Part shown: positions 20,253 to 31,078 of the stretch, piece after piece | How the letters are laid out: each line of letters begins with the position of its first letter | Position numbering within the stretch: position 1 is the stretch's first letter | Source: Linum tenue | Taxonomy: Eukaryota > Streptophyta > Magnoliopsida > Malpighiales > Linaceae | Reading direction: 5' to 3' | NCBI GenBank assembly: GCA_946122785.1 | Contig: CAMGYJ010000008.1 | Coordinates: 61,610,877-61,674,876 of the forward strand | Length of the DNA: 64,000 bases | Program-made: the position numbers and the translations under genes | The notes under the pieces: model-generated | The model's database searches: none | Seen by the model: only the letters and a program-made list of their open reading frames with translations | Told to the model about the DNA's origin: nothing

Positions 20253-20745
20253 CTAAAAGTATGGGCGTAGCTTTCTAGAGGCCACGACCATAGCTAAAGC
20301 AGCCTTTTCAACGAGCGAATACCTAGTCTTAGCATCTAGTAGATTTTTACACGTATAATATATCGGATGTTCCGTGTTGTCAGCATCTCGGCGAAGAAGT
20401 ACCGAGCTCACTACCTTCTCGAACATGGCGAAATACATGAAAAGGGTTTCATTATTCACCGGGGCAGAAAGCACCGGAGGTGTCACCAGAAAGTCTTTGA
20501 GCTTAGTAAAATCTTTTTCGCATTCAGGTGTCCACTCAAAGTGTTTCCCAACACCCTTCAAAGTGGCAAAGAATGGGGCACAACGATTGCCGGCACGGGA
20601 GATTAATCGATTGAGTGCGGCGATGCAACCGGTGAGAACTTGAACTTCTTTGCCTCTAGTTGGGGAGGACATTTGGTTGGCCTCGATCCCACGCTGGGTT
20701 ACCATACACCCTAAGAACTTTCCAGCAGTCGCCCTAAAAACTCAC
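20253..20745 (-). pseudogene. Tat element Gypsy RNase H
   Basis: Reads GNRCAPFFATLKGVGKHFEW and ECEKDFTKLKDFL (RT connection), then YTCKNLLDAKTRYSLVEKAALAMV and SRKLRPYF, the conserved first RNase H block of Gypsy elements. The ORF is 150 aa and closes near 20253. Confidence 0.8.
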
Positions 20746-21400
20746 TTCTTAGGGTTGAGGCGAAGGGCATATACGCGAGGTGTGTTGAATGTTTTTTGGA
20801 TGTCTTCGATGCCCGTTGATATTGTTACTTTTTACCAAGATATCATCAACGTAGGCTTCTAGGTTCCGTCCAAGTTGACGTGAGAAGACTCGATCAACCA
20901 TTCCCTGATAGGTGGCTCCAGCATTCTTTAAGCCAAAAGGCATAACTTTATAGCAGTAATTGCCAACCGGGGTCATGAATGCTGATCTTTCTTGATCTTC
21001 CTTCTTCATGGGAATATGGTAATAACCAAAGAACAAGTCGAGGAAAGAAAGAAAGAGGATTCCAGAGGTAGCATCAATCAACCAGTCAATTTTGGGAAGA
21101 TGATATGGGTCCTTTAGGCATGCCTTGTTGAGGTCGATGAAGTCTACACACATCCTTCACTGCCCATTGGCCTTTTTTACCATAACAACATTGGAAAACC
21201 AGGTGGGGTAGAGGATTTCTTGGATGAATCCCGCCTGAGCGAGCTTGACTACTTCTACTGCAATAGCTTGACGTCGTTCCCACAAAAAGTTCCTTCTCTT
21301 TTGTTGTATAGGGAGACACCCTGGGAGAACCCTTAGGGCATGTTCAGCTACCCCACGATTAAGTCCGGGCATGTCTTCGAGACCTTGGGCAAGTAGCTCC
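20746..21400 (-). pseudogene. Tat element reverse transcriptase
   Basis: Consecutive frames give AGFIQEILYPTWFSNVVMVKK, then after an in-frame stop where Trp is expected (NGQ*RMCVDF) RMCVDFIDLNKACLKDPYHL, VMPFGLKNAGATYQ and the catalytic EAYVDDILVKS. The DDIL box and the VDFxDLNKAxxKD block identify Gypsy RT of Tat type. A frameshift follows the DD box. The stop and shifts show an inactive copy. Confidence 0.85.
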
Positions 21401-21589
21401 TTAAACTCTCGGACTAAGTCAAGAAGCTGAGGGAGAGCTTCTTTAGGCCATGAGGTTGAGACACGGATGGTAAGGTCATCTTAAATAGCTTGTTCCTTGT
21501 CAAGGTCAACAGGCATAGGGCGAGCTGTCTCTTCTCGAGTGTCGGCGGTAGTGACATGTCTATCATTGAGGGAGCATAAACAACATTGC

Positions 21590-21985
21590 TTGGCGATTGA
21601 TTGATCCCCTCGGACACAGCCTACTCTAGATGGAGTAGAGAACTTCAATTTGAGATGAAGTGTAGAAGGGATGGCCCGAGCTTTGTGTAAAAACGATCTT
21701 CCAAGAATTCAATAGTATGCAGAGGAATAGTCAACCACATGAAAGTTAACCAACATCTCGATTGTTTGGTCGTCATTTCCGATGCGTACATGAAGAGGTA
21801 GAATTCCAAGTACTGGGACTTGGTTGCCAGAGAAACCCAAAAGAAAGATGCTAGAAGGTTGACAACGATTCAGGCGAAGACCTAACGAGCAAAAAGCAAG
21901 GTCAAAAAGTAAGTCGGTTGAGCTCCCTCCATCAACGAGAACTCATTTCACAGTGTAATTGGCGATTGTAGCCTCATTTACCTGC
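21590..21985 (-). pseudogene. Tat element protease
   Basis: Minus-strand frames read VDGGSSTDLLFDLAF, LLGFSGNQVPVLGI, MLVNFHVVDYSSAYYWILGR and RVGCVRGDQ. This matches the retropepsin domain of Tat elements, with DGGSS in the place of the aspartic D(S/T)G motif and ILGRxxL in the C-terminal part. Several stops and frameshifts are present. Confidence 0.7.
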
Positions 21986-22329
21986 GGGCCATCATGGGGA
22001 TATTCGATATCCTCGAGGTCTCGAGAACCAAAGCTCGAGCATAGGACTTACAAGAGGCGGAACATTCCCATCGTAGTACAGTTCCTCCATGTATGACTGG
22101 GACGACACCTAACACCGGTCCACTTCCCTGTGGAGCTTTTCCTTTGTCCGATGAAGAAGGTTGTTGGATTGAGCCTTTGGAGCTTTGGATGAACTACTTA
22201 AGTTGTCCATTTTGAATCAGTCCCTCGATGGATCTTCCAACTTTTCGCATTCCTTGGTGTCATGCCCGTATCCCTTATGAAAGTCACAAAATTGGTTCTT
22301 TCCTTTTCTTGGTTTTATGCGACCTCGAG

Positions 22330-23110
22330 GTGGCCATGTCACCGGAAGCATTTTATCTTGAATGACCTAGAGAACAGTCCTTCGTGGATTGTTGAGTGGG
22401 GTAAAATTTTGGCCTGAATGGAATGGCACATCCCTTCTGCGGTCATCTTTGTGAGCCTTGGGCATGTTATCCAAAGTTGGGCGGGGGCATTGTAAAGTTT
22501 CTCGGTTTGACAGAGGCGAATCCCTGCTACGCTTTGGCACGACGTAGGAGGAATCTTGTAAAGCTTCTTCTAGACCGATGTACTTCATGACCCGCTCATG
22601 TATCTCAAACATACTTTGAGGAGGTTTCTTGACGCGGGAAGCCCGGAGAAGATTGTTTGTTGTTCCTTGTATCAACGTATTGACAATTACTTCAATCGAG
22701 AGGGAAGTGACGCCTATAGCCAAGGTGTTGTACCTAGCATATAGGCTTTTAAAGCCTCACCCTCTCGTTGCTTGGTATTCATGATTTGATTAATGCTCAT
22801 TGCTTGTCGCTTTTGGGCATAAAACTTGCACCAAAATAGTGTGGAAAATTTGGTGAAGTTGTTGATGATATCATTGCGAAGCTGAGAGTAGCATCGACGA
22901 GCGTCTCCTCAAAGAGTAGCGGAAAATATTTTACACATGGTGGTATCAGAGGCACCAATAAGCGGCATCAAAATCTCAAAGGAACTGAGATGATCTTATG
23001 GGTCGGTGGTGCAATTGTACTCTGGAAGGTTGGGTATATGGATGTTTCTCGGTTATGGCTTATTTAGAATGGCCAAAGCCAGGGGGCGACCGGTACTTGG
23101 TTGAGAAAAT
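22330..23110 (-). pseudogene. Tat element gag
   Basis: Reads FEILMPLIGASDTTMCKIFSA, LREDARRCYSQL, FYAQKRQAMS and NTKQREGEALKAY, then GTTNNLLRASRVKKPPQSMFE and MKYIGLEEAL. These match the Retrotrans_gag core (KQREGESLRDYVxRF) and the downstream helical block of Tat gag. Frames are interrupted; the longest piece is 118 aa (22367-22723). The N-terminal boundary is not clear. Confidence 0.7.
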
Positions 23111-23486
23111 GTCCTCGGCGAGGAATTCTTCGAGGTGATGAGCAACTGGGGGGACATCTAAGGCCGCTGCTTCAGTTGCTGCCGGTATGTCATTCTAATG
23201 GTCGTTGGAGGATCCAAAGACTCTCGTACTCCCGTGGAAAGTTGGTAGAGGAATTTGTGGTGGTTGTGGTCGGCTGAGACCTTCTCCAAAGCTCAACTCA
23301 GTACTTGAAAATAACCGAGAGCGGCGTATTGAGTCGGCTCTAGGGAGCAAGAAAGAGAAATTTCAGGGTTGGAAGTTACCGATTCCCGAGAAAAAGTTCG
23401 TCGGGAATTCCCCTTTTCCGATCTCGTTTAGAGAAAGTGAGTTCTCTCGATTTGAGATAGATTGCCGAGGAAACATAAATGAGCGT

Positions 23487-23498
23487 CCTATTTATAGG
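23487..23498 (-). promoter_or_regulatory. TATA box, probable 5' LTR of the Tat element
   Basis: Minus strand CCTATAAATAGG lies about 400 bp upstream of the gag relic in the sense of the Tat element. The sequence between looks like a leader. The LTR ends are not recognised. Confidence 0.5.
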
Positions 23499-23499
23499 T

Positions 23500-24870
23500 G
23501 CCTACTGCTCTTGGCATGGGTGGTGTATCCTTTATTAATTGAAAAGATTAAAAAAGAACTCACCTTGATGCGTGCGCACCCGTTCCATCATCATACTCAC
23601 CTTACATGCAGAACAAATGAAAGGCGATGGGTGGTTTGACTTAGATGGAAGGTCTACATACAATAGTTTAATAGGATTTGGTTGTTTGGGAAAATTAAGT
23701 TTTAGTGTCTCACTAACAGCTATGGGTTAGTAATTTGAACATAATGAAATGGGTCGTCGGAGTTACCACCTCTTGCATTTACGTTAGCTTTGCATGCATG
23801 TGATGGTGTATTCTCTCCATTTCTTCATGTGGGATTACAAAAAGAAAGTAACATAACCAATTTGGTGAGATAATTGATTGATGGAACACATACAGCCTCT
23901 TGCTACGTGCGTGTAATGGACAAAGCTGTCAAATGGGGGTTAATTAGAGGGGTAGGCTTATGACTAGATTAGCCTATACCCATGTGTAATCAAAGTGACG
24001 TTGGAGTCTTTATTTGTGGGTAAATTAAAGGTTGTCATTCATCCCCAGTTAAGATTGTTGGCTTGCTCCTCTTGTTCACGTAAATGGAGACAGGCCGATG
24101 GTTATTTTAGCTATGACCATACTTATTTATCCTGCTTATCTACAGGTGTAATTTGGAGGGATGGATTTTGTCTGATTTAGAAGTTTCTCAATCTAGCACT
24201 AGCAACCCATGAACTCCACATGGAGTGAGGGAATGTTTTGACCCTTTTAATTCATGTGTGTGGTAAATGGTGGGTGGTAGAATTCCTACCTCATTTTTGC
24301 TTAAGGCCACGTTGGTGTTGACTTGCCCATCTTTCTCCACCTCTTATCCAAGTGGAAAGGGTTGGATAAATTTGATGATTGGTGGTTTGAGTGAGGAATA
24401 GTCAGGGAAGGGTTCCATTACCATCCATCAACTAATTACTCTTAATAATTCTTACATATGGAAAATTGGAGGTGATGATGTGTTAACCCATCATTTGGTT
24501 GGAGGGAAGCAAATAGAAATTGTCATCCACATGTGTTTAAGAGAAGATACTTGGTTTTCAGTCTAGTGTGGGTATGATGGGTCATTTTTAATGGAAGAGA
24601 GGAGTCCCTCCACGTGGACTTGAGATAGCATAATACCCACCTTTCATCTTTTTTGTCCAGGTAAAATGGTTGGATGGGTGGTGACTAGCTACTAGAGTGG
24701 AATGGATATATAGATGGTTAACTTAACGGGGATCAGGTATGTTAGTACAAAAATTTAGTAGAGGGGTACGTTTGTTAATTTGTCAAAGTAGTCGAATACA
24801 AAATGCTACTAACCCTTAAATTTTCCAAAAATATTTGAAAAGTGTTTTAACAGCAAGAATGGGATTCATG
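23500..24870. other. Unassigned, possible U3 of the Tat element
   Basis: About 1.4 kb without a supported ORF, G/T-rich on the plus strand. It may include the rest of the Tat 5' LTR, but I cannot find a matching 3' LTR copy on the left to confirm this. Confidence 0.3.
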
Positions 24871-24872
24871 AC

Positions 24873-24890
24873 AGCCGGGCAACTGCGCCA
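24873..24890 (-). other. Degenerate tRNA-Asp-type PBS
   Basis: Minus strand TGGCGCAGTTGCCCGGCT resembles the Athila PBS TGGCGCCGTTGCCGGGGA, and the junction with TGCAACTC at 24898 mirrors PBS-LTR junctions in elements A and C. It suggests the edge of another lost minus-strand element. Confidence 0.35.
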
Positions 24891-25125
24891 AAAATCTTGC
24901 AACTCACACCTAAATCTATTATTTCTCTCCTTACCCCTTTATGATCATGACATGGACAATTACATCTCTCCTTCCTAAATTAAAAATGATTATTATGACA
25001 AATATAATGAGTTTTGTACGACAACATATTCCGTATTTTAATATAATAATAACGATAATAACATCCCGATAATATATTATACACATCCATCCAAACCTCT
25101 ACACTCAACTGCATGCAATCGATAG

Positions 25126-25696
25126 TAGGGATGACAATTACCCACCCATGGGTAATTATATCCAAATTCAAGTAGATCAATTGATAATGAGTTGGGTATG
25201 GGTGAAGTTCATATGGATTTTGGGGTTTGTAGATGGCTTTAGGGTAAGGTATGGATATTTCTTCCATAATCTAAATGGATATGGGTTGGATATTCATATC
25301 CATTTACTTGAGGGTGTTTTAACTACACATACAAAAACTGGACCTGTTCGTAAAACTTGAACATTTTATGTACCAAAATGTAAGAAAAAAATTAGGTACT
25401 TAAATATAATTTTCCATCAATATTTTGAGGACTTATATGAAAAAAATAAATGTAGGTACTAAATATGCATATCTATTAAGTTTAAGTACCAAACTGTAAT
25501 TTGCATTCGGGCATGGGTACAAAGTACAAACCCAAATCCATTTGTTAAAAACCCAACCCAACTCAACCCAAGTAAATGGGTATGGGTACAAACCAATCAA
25601 ACTATACTCATAATCCATCTATTTTGGATTTCATATCCAACCCAATTAGATTGGATAGTAAAATATCCATGGGTATGGACAAAATTGTCATCCCTA
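25126..25696. mobile_element. hAT-type MITE
   Basis: Termini TAGGGATGACAAT and ATTGTCATCCCTA are perfect inverted repeats, followed inward by ACCCATGGGTA-type sequence at both ends. The 8-bp flanks ATCGATAG and ATCGAGAG match at seven positions. The interior is AT-rich with repeated GGATATGG and AATGGGTATGGGT. No ORF of interest. Confidence 0.85.
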
Positions 25697-25704
25697 ATCG
25701 AGAG

Positions 25705-26482
25705 AGAAATAACATGTATTTTGAAACCCAACCAATGAAACCAAACCACCTCATAATAATAGCAATGTATTAATTTAACAAGTTGGTTTATTTAAGATGA
25801 GAGTGAACCAAACAGTCTAAGATAGAGTGCATAAAGAGGGTCCAAATCTAATGAATAAGTATTAATGGGTTTTTTTTTATTTTCCCTTGTTTTCTTAATC
25901 AGCTTTTATCTTCTTCGTTCTAAGTTGGATTTAATTATTTTTTTGCACAAATCGAACAAGTTAGTTGGGTCCTACAAAATGAGAGACATTTTCAATATAT
26001 TTCGAGAGAAAAAATCCATACTACTCGTTACCACTTTGGTATCACCTGGTAGGCTGGTACCACTTTCGTTCCTAACTCGAATTTTTTAAATTTTTTGCGC
26101 AGAAGTAATGAGTTGTTCATGATCTATTTGATCTACAAATTTTTAGAATAAAATACAGGACCAAAACATATCACATCATACCAGCCTGGTGTGGGGTGGC
26201 AACTGATGGTAAACAAGGATGAATGTCGTAATGATAGTTCATATATTTCTACTATCATGTATTCAACCATCCTACAGTATTGTATGTTCATACCACCATG
26301 GTACACTTTTGTATCATGTTGTATGATCTTATGTAGTACCAAACATTACCACCATTACCATAGTATAGACTTAACGAAAGAGATATAGCCCGTTAAAATT
26401 TATAGAAAAAATTAGAGGCATCTTATAAAAAATGATGTGACTGGTTATGTATAATTATCAACCATAAAATTATTGATCAGAA
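25705..26482. other. No recognisable gene
   Basis: AT-rich DNA with CATACCACCATGG-type short repeats around 26170-26350. No motif recognised. Confidence 0.3.
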
Positions 26483-26611
26483 GCGTTGGGCTTACACCAA
26501 ATTGGCCCATAATTTGAATTCGGACGCAATGCCCGCTGAAAGAAGGCCAACAGGGAGAGTCAAGAAAGTTTGGGTCAGGAAGTATGGGCCAATTTGGTGT
26601 AAGCCCAACGC
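26483..26611. repeat. Perfect 28-nt inverted repeat at the LINE 5' end
   Basis: Bases 26483-26510 and 26584-26611 are exact reverse complements (beginning GCGTTGGGCTTACACC), separated by 73 bp. ORF1 starts within the left arm. Confidence 0.85.
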
Positions 26612-27413
26612 CCCAATAGTCTCAGACAATAGGGAGTTATTTACCAGGCCTAGTTTGTTGGGACAAGCCCATTGGTGCAGGCCTAAGCCTTTGTTCCTAT
26701 CCATTCCTTTTTCCTACAGCCAGCCTAATCCGATTCGTATCATCACCAACACAATCCCTTTACCTTTCAATTTCCAGAACCATTTCACCTGGCTATCCGA
26801 GGTCTTCATCGATTTGGTCCCATCCAGTGCCCATCTTCCTACCTTTAAACCTCACCTGCTTTTGAAAATCTCTATTCTCCCCAACCCTGCGTTGAATTCT
26901 TCTCCTGATACCAGTCCCCCAAAACTACCCACCACCATCTCTACCTACCAGTCGAGCCCTACAGACCTGACCCCAGCTGCATTTCCTGCTCTACCCACTC
27001 CATCCCAAAATTTTGTCCTGGTTCAATCGCTCGATAGTCCGCCTCATTCCCCTCAATTAGCGTTTTGTGGGAGTCCAACTTATGAGATGTCTTCTGAACT
27101 CCCTTCGCCTTCGTGTGTGCCAGATAGCCAGGAGAAGGAATGGGGGCTGAATGATTTTCCGTTCGACGTGGATTCGTTGATTGACAGAAGTCGAGAAGTG
27201 GGTAAATTGATTAAGCTTGTGCATGAGGATGGAGAGGCGCAAGGAGATCAGATTATTGTTAGCAAGGCGAGGCTTATGCACCAGAGAAAGGTGAGAATAC
27301 CCAGGACTAAACTGGAAATGGAACAGCGAAGATTGGGCATTGTGGAAACGCCTTTGTTGTTGTCTCGAAGGAACAGGAAAAGGGAAGAGGAAGGTACAAG
27401 TTCTAGGGTCTAA
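26502..27413 (+). CDS. LINE ORF1-like protein (303 aa)
   Basis: Sits directly before ORF2. The stop codon overlaps the ORF2 start as TAATG (27411-27415), which permits termination-reinitiation. Pro/Ser-rich central part (residues about 110-200), basic C-terminus (RRNRKREEE). The DUF4283 RNA-binding domain and the CCHC knuckle found in plant L1 ORF1 proteins are not visible. The first 40 residues are encoded across the inverted repeat, so the annotated start may be fortuitous. Interpreted as the C-terminal part of an ORF1. Confidence 0.55.
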   Translation: MAHNLNSDAMPAERRPTGRVKKVWVRKYGPIWCKPNAPIVSDNRELFTRPSLLGQAHWCRPKPLFLSIPFSYSQPNPIRIITNTIPLPFNFQNHFTWLSEVFIDLVPSSAHLPTFKPHLLLKISILPNPALNSSPDTSPPKLPTTISTYQSSPTDLTPAAFPALPTPSQNFVLVQSLDSPPHSPQLAFCGSPTYEMSSELPSPSCVPDSQEKEWGLNDFPFDVDSLIDRSREVGKLIKLVHEDGEAQGDQIIVSKARLMHQRKVRIPRTKLEMEQRRLGIVETPLLLSRRNRKREEEGTSSRV

Positions 27414-30400
27414 TGAATACGTCAATTTTTGTGTGGAATATTAGGGGTCTTGGGGATTATGGGAAAAGGTGCAGGATCAAAAGGTTGCTGGCTAGAAGAG
27501 AGGCTAAAATTGTGTGCTTTGTTGAAACTAAGTGGAATCAGTGTAGTGATGATCTCATTTCTGAAGTTTGCGGAAGTAGAGACAGAGGTTATGCAGTGAA
27601 GAATGCCAACAATAGTGCAGGAGGTATTGCCATCATTTGGGATAAGAGTTGTTTTCAGGCTGTTTCGACCAGGATTGGGGAGTATTATCTTCTTATCGAT
27701 TTTCAAGAGGTTTCCTCGTTGAAGTCCTGGTCTCTTGCTGTGGTGTACGGTCCCCAAGAACGGAACGATAAACTCAACTTTATCCAAGAAATTTATGGTC
27801 TGTGTCAAATTACGGAAACCCCTCTTTGCTTAGCCGGTGATTTCAATCTTGTGCGCAACCACGAAGACAACAGAGGTGTCAGACATAGTGTCAACCTTAT
27901 GGAGGAATTCAACGATTTTATCGACAACAATGCTTTGATCGAACTTCCCTTGGGAGGAAGCGTGTTTACCTGGTGTAGAGGAGATGGATCTGAATCTATG
28001 TCGCGGATAGACAGAGCCTTGGTCACCACTTCATTTGATCATCTATTCCCAGATTGCACCTTGAGCACTCTGGAGAGAGTAGAATCGGATCATAATCTGT
28101 TACTTATCAGATGGGGAGTCTGTAGTAGAATCAGGAGACCCTGGAAGTTCGAAAATATGTGGCTACACGACGAGAGGTTCTTTAGGGAAATGGAGTCTTG
28201 GATGCGGAATGAGTTAGCTGGCCAGGGATTTGCCTTTCGTTGGAGTAAGAGGTTGCAGAACCTTAAGAGCTATATTAAAGTTTGGAACAGGAATACCTTT
28301 GGTAACATTAACTCTCAGATTGATACACTTCTTTCTAAGATAAAGGAGTTGGACTCGGAGGAAGAATCGAGAATTCTGATTAACAGTGAGACTATCGCAA
28401 GGCAAGGGTACAAAGTGGAACTCAGCAGGTTGTTGTTTCTCCAAGAGGTTTCATGGAGGCAGAAGGCTAAAGAGCACTGGCTTAAATTTGGCGACGACAA
28501 CACGAGGTATTTTCACTTGATGGAAAATTACAAGAAAAAATTCAACCTGATTGATTGTTTAACCATTAGTGGGGAGAGGTTCGAAGGAAGGGAAGAGCTG
28601 GCCAGAGGTGTGGTCGATTACTATGCCAATTTTTTTGAAGAATCAGTGGAAAGGAGAACCTTCCCTGGGAATTATGAAGTTACAAGGTTGAATAACACGG
28701 AAGGCCTCTCTCTTACTCAGAATTTCTCGGAACAGGAAATATGGGCGTGCATTCGTGACTGTGATGGATGGAAAGCGCCAGGGCCAGATGGGTTCACTTG
28801 GGACTTCTACAAGAAGTGTTGGGAGATTATTCGAACTGAAGTCATTAATGCTATTACAGAATTTCACAGCTCAGGTACCCTTCCCAAGTGCGCTACACAT
28901 TCTTTTTTATGCCTTGTGCCCAAACGCGACGTTGTGGAAGATATCAAAGATCTGAGGCCAGTCAGTTTAATGGGGAGTCTGAATAAACTTATCAATAAAA
29001 TCCTTGCTCGTCGACTCAGTACAGTTCTTCATAAGCTTATTTCTCCGTCTCAGCAAGCCTCTGTTCGCGGTAGGCAAATATCGGAGGCTGGGCTAATTGC
29101 TTTTGAGCTTCTAGACAGCAGAAAGAATAGCAGAAAACCCGGCCTAATGTTTAAACTCGACATTCAACGTGCTTTTGACAATGTGAGCTGGGGCTGTCTT
29201 TTCAAAGTGATGGATTCTTTGGGGTTCCCTAAGAAATGGTGTGACTGGATTCGCGGAACCATGTGCTCCCCGATGATATCGACGATTATCAATGGTGAGG
29301 CTAAGGGGTTTTTCAAGACTAGTAAGGGTCTCCGCCAAGGCGATCCGCTATCGCCAGGTCTGTTCACTATGATAATGGAGCTGCTCTCTTTCTTGTTGAA
29401 CAAACTGAAGGAGGAGGGTAAAATTAGGGGCTTTTGTATGAATGAGTCGAATGGGGAAGGAGAAGTTACTCATCTGCTGTTTGAGGATGATACGCTAATT
29501 TTTTGTGAGGCTTCATACGATCAAGTCTTGTATATTCTAGCTGCTTTGGTATGTTTTCAAGCTATCACTGGCCTGAAGATTAATCTGGAGAAATCGGTAA
29601 TGATTCCGGTCGGGGATGTCCCCAACCCGGACTACTTTGCTGCTCTCTTCGGTTGTAATTGGAGCAGGGAGGTTTCGAAGTACCTGGGATTCCCGTTAGG
29701 GGCCAAGGTCAATTATTCTGCAATCTGGGAGCCAATTATTGAGAAGTTTGAGAGGAGACTTGCAGGCTGGAAAGGTCGCTACCTTTCTCTGGGAGGGCGA
29801 TTGGTCCTTAATAACGCTGTTCTTACCAGCCAACCTGTTTACTACTTCTCTCTTTTTCGGGCTCTTAAAGGAACTATTAATAGGTTGGAAAGAATCCAGA
29901 GGAGATTCCTTTGGTGCGGGGCTAGTGAAGATCGGAGGATTCCGCTGGTTAAATGGGATTTGTGCAAGGCTCCGAAGAAGAATGGGGGGTTGGGAGTGAA
30001 AGACCTCCACTGTTTTAACAAGGCTATGCTAGGTAAATGGCTCTGGAAGTTTGCTAATGACAGAAACAGTTGGTGGAGGAAGTTGATTTCGACGAAATAT
30101 CCGTCTGAATCAGAACGGCAAAGCAGAAGGTGTAGGGGTGGGTACGGAGGTTCGGTTTGGGCTAATATTACAAAAGAATACGAATCCTTTTGGAAGGTCT
30201 GCCATGTCGATTCGAGCAGCGGTGCTTGGGTTTCTTTTTGGAAAGATTGTTGGGTCCCTAATATGATCTTAGTGGATGCTTTTCCTAGAGTTGCCGCTGC
30301 TGCCACCCAACCGGAAGCCTGGGTTTCTGACCTCGCCAACAGCACAGGTACGAGTACTTTGTGGAATTTAAACTTCAATATTAATTTGAGAGGGGGGGCC

Positions 30401-31078
30401 GAGAGAGAGAGGTTAGAGTTCTTTAATGTCATTAATTCAGCCGTTACTGATCAAGTTCTTAGTGGCCTGAGTAGGGTGGTCTGGTCCCAAAAACCAGAGT
30501 TGTCTTTTTCTGTTCGAATTTTGTACAGGCACCTCATTAGCAGCAGGTTCCCTGGCGTGGAGCAGTTCCCGGATGACTCTATTTGGAGGAACTTTGTACC
30601 TCACAAGATCCGTGCGTTCATGTGGACGGTTGCCCATATGAAAATCCTCACTCTTGATAACCTGCAGAGGAGAGGATGGGAGCTTGCCAACCGGTGTTGT
30701 CTGTGTTTAAAGGCTGAGGAAACAATTAACCATCTGTTCATTGATTTTATCTTCACCAAAGAAGTCTGGGAGGCTGCTAGAAGGGTCTGCAGCAACCTTT
30801 CGATTCCCTCGGGGGACATCCTTAACACAATTAGAAGATGGAGCTGCGACTATCCGGATAACCTCAACGATTGGATTGTCTACGGGGCGCTTCACATGAT
30901 CTGTTGGCAGGTTTGGATCGAAAGGAATCAGCGTACGTTCAGAGATCAGAGTCAAGGGGCAGCCGCTGTTTTCCAGAAGTCCATCAGCTGGGTTGTTGAG
31001 AGTGTTGTGGCGTTCGGTAAGGCCAGCAAAGAACAGGGAAAAGATTGGTTGAGGAACAACAACATTCAGAGCTTTTAG
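27413..31078 (+). CDS. LINE ORF2: endonuclease-reverse transcriptase (1221 aa)
   Basis: Carries out target-primed reverse transcription. N-terminal apurinic-type endonuclease (residues 1-230): VWNIRGLGD, VETKWN, GDFNLVRNHEDN, SRIDRALV and the terminal ESDHNLLL. Reverse transcriptase (about 450-750): PVSLMGSLNKLINKILARRL, FKLDIQRAFDNVSW (first catalytic Asp), GLRQGDPLSPGLF and FEDDTLIF (the other two). C-terminal zinc-binding region (about 1040-1100): PHKIRAFMWT, RCCLCLKAEETINHLF. Length fits plant L1 ORF2. The frame is fully open. Two oddities: FEDD in place of the usual FADD, and IDFIF where a Cys is expected in the zinc motif. RNase H is not recognised. Confidence 0.92.
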   Translation: MNTSIFVWNIRGLGDYGKRCRIKRLLARREAKIVCFVETKWNQCSDDLISEVCGSRDRGYAVKNANNSAGGIAIIWDKSCFQAVSTRIGEYYLLIDFQEVSSLKSWSLAVVYGPQERNDKLNFIQEIYGLCQITETPLCLAGDFNLVRNHEDNRGVRHSVNLMEEFNDFIDNNALIELPLGGSVFTWCRGDGSESMSRIDRALVTTSFDHLFPDCTLSTLERVESDHNLLLIRWGVCSRIRRPWKFENMWLHDERFFREMESWMRNELAGQGFAFRWSKRLQNLKSYIKVWNRNTFGNINSQIDTLLSKIKELDSEEESRILINSETIARQGYKVELSRLLFLQEVSWRQKAKEHWLKFGDDNTRYFHLMENYKKKFNLIDCLTISGERFEGREELARGVVDYYANFFEESVERRTFPGNYEVTRLNNTEGLSLTQNFSEQEIWACIRDCDGWKAPGPDGFTWDFYKKCWEIIRTEVINAITEFHSSGTLPKCATHSFLCLVPKRDVVEDIKDLRPVSLMGSLNKLINKILARRLSTVLHKLISPSQQASVRGRQISEAGLIAFELLDSRKNSRKPGLMFKLDIQRAFDNVSWGCLFKVMDSLGFPKKWCDWIRGTMCSPMISTIINGEAKGFFKTSKGLRQGDPLSPGLFTMIMELLSFLLNKLKEEGKIRGFCMNESNGEGEVTHLLFEDDTLIFCEASYDQVLYILAALVCFQAITGLKINLEKSVMIPVGDVPNPDYFAALFGCNWSREVSKYLGFPLGAKVNYSAIWEPIIEKFERRLAGWKGRYLSLGGRLVLNNAVLTSQPVYYFSLFRALKGTINRLERIQRRFLWCGASEDRRIPLVKWDLCKAPKKNGGLGVKDLHCFNKAMLGKWLWKFANDRNSWWRKLISTKYPSESERQSRRCRGGYGGSVWANITKEYESFWKVCHVDSSSGAWVSFWKDCWVPNMILVDAFPRVAAAATQPEAWVSDLANSTGTSTLWNLNFNINLRGGAERERLEFFNVINSAVTDQVLSGLSRVVWSQKPELSFSVRILYRHLISSRFPGVEQFPDDSIWRNFVPHKIRAFMWTVAHMKILTLDNLQRRGWELANRCCLCLKAEETINHLFIDFIFTKEVWEAARRVCSNLSIPSGDILNTIRRWSCDYPDNLNDWIVYGALHMICWQVWIERNQRTFRDQSQGAAAVFQKSISWVVESVVAFGKASKEQGKDWLRNNNIQSF

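Noticed and set aside
26133..26388. Overlapping short ORFs around CATACCACCATGG repeats
   Set aside because: Low-complexity AT-rich DNA; no similarity to any family recognised.
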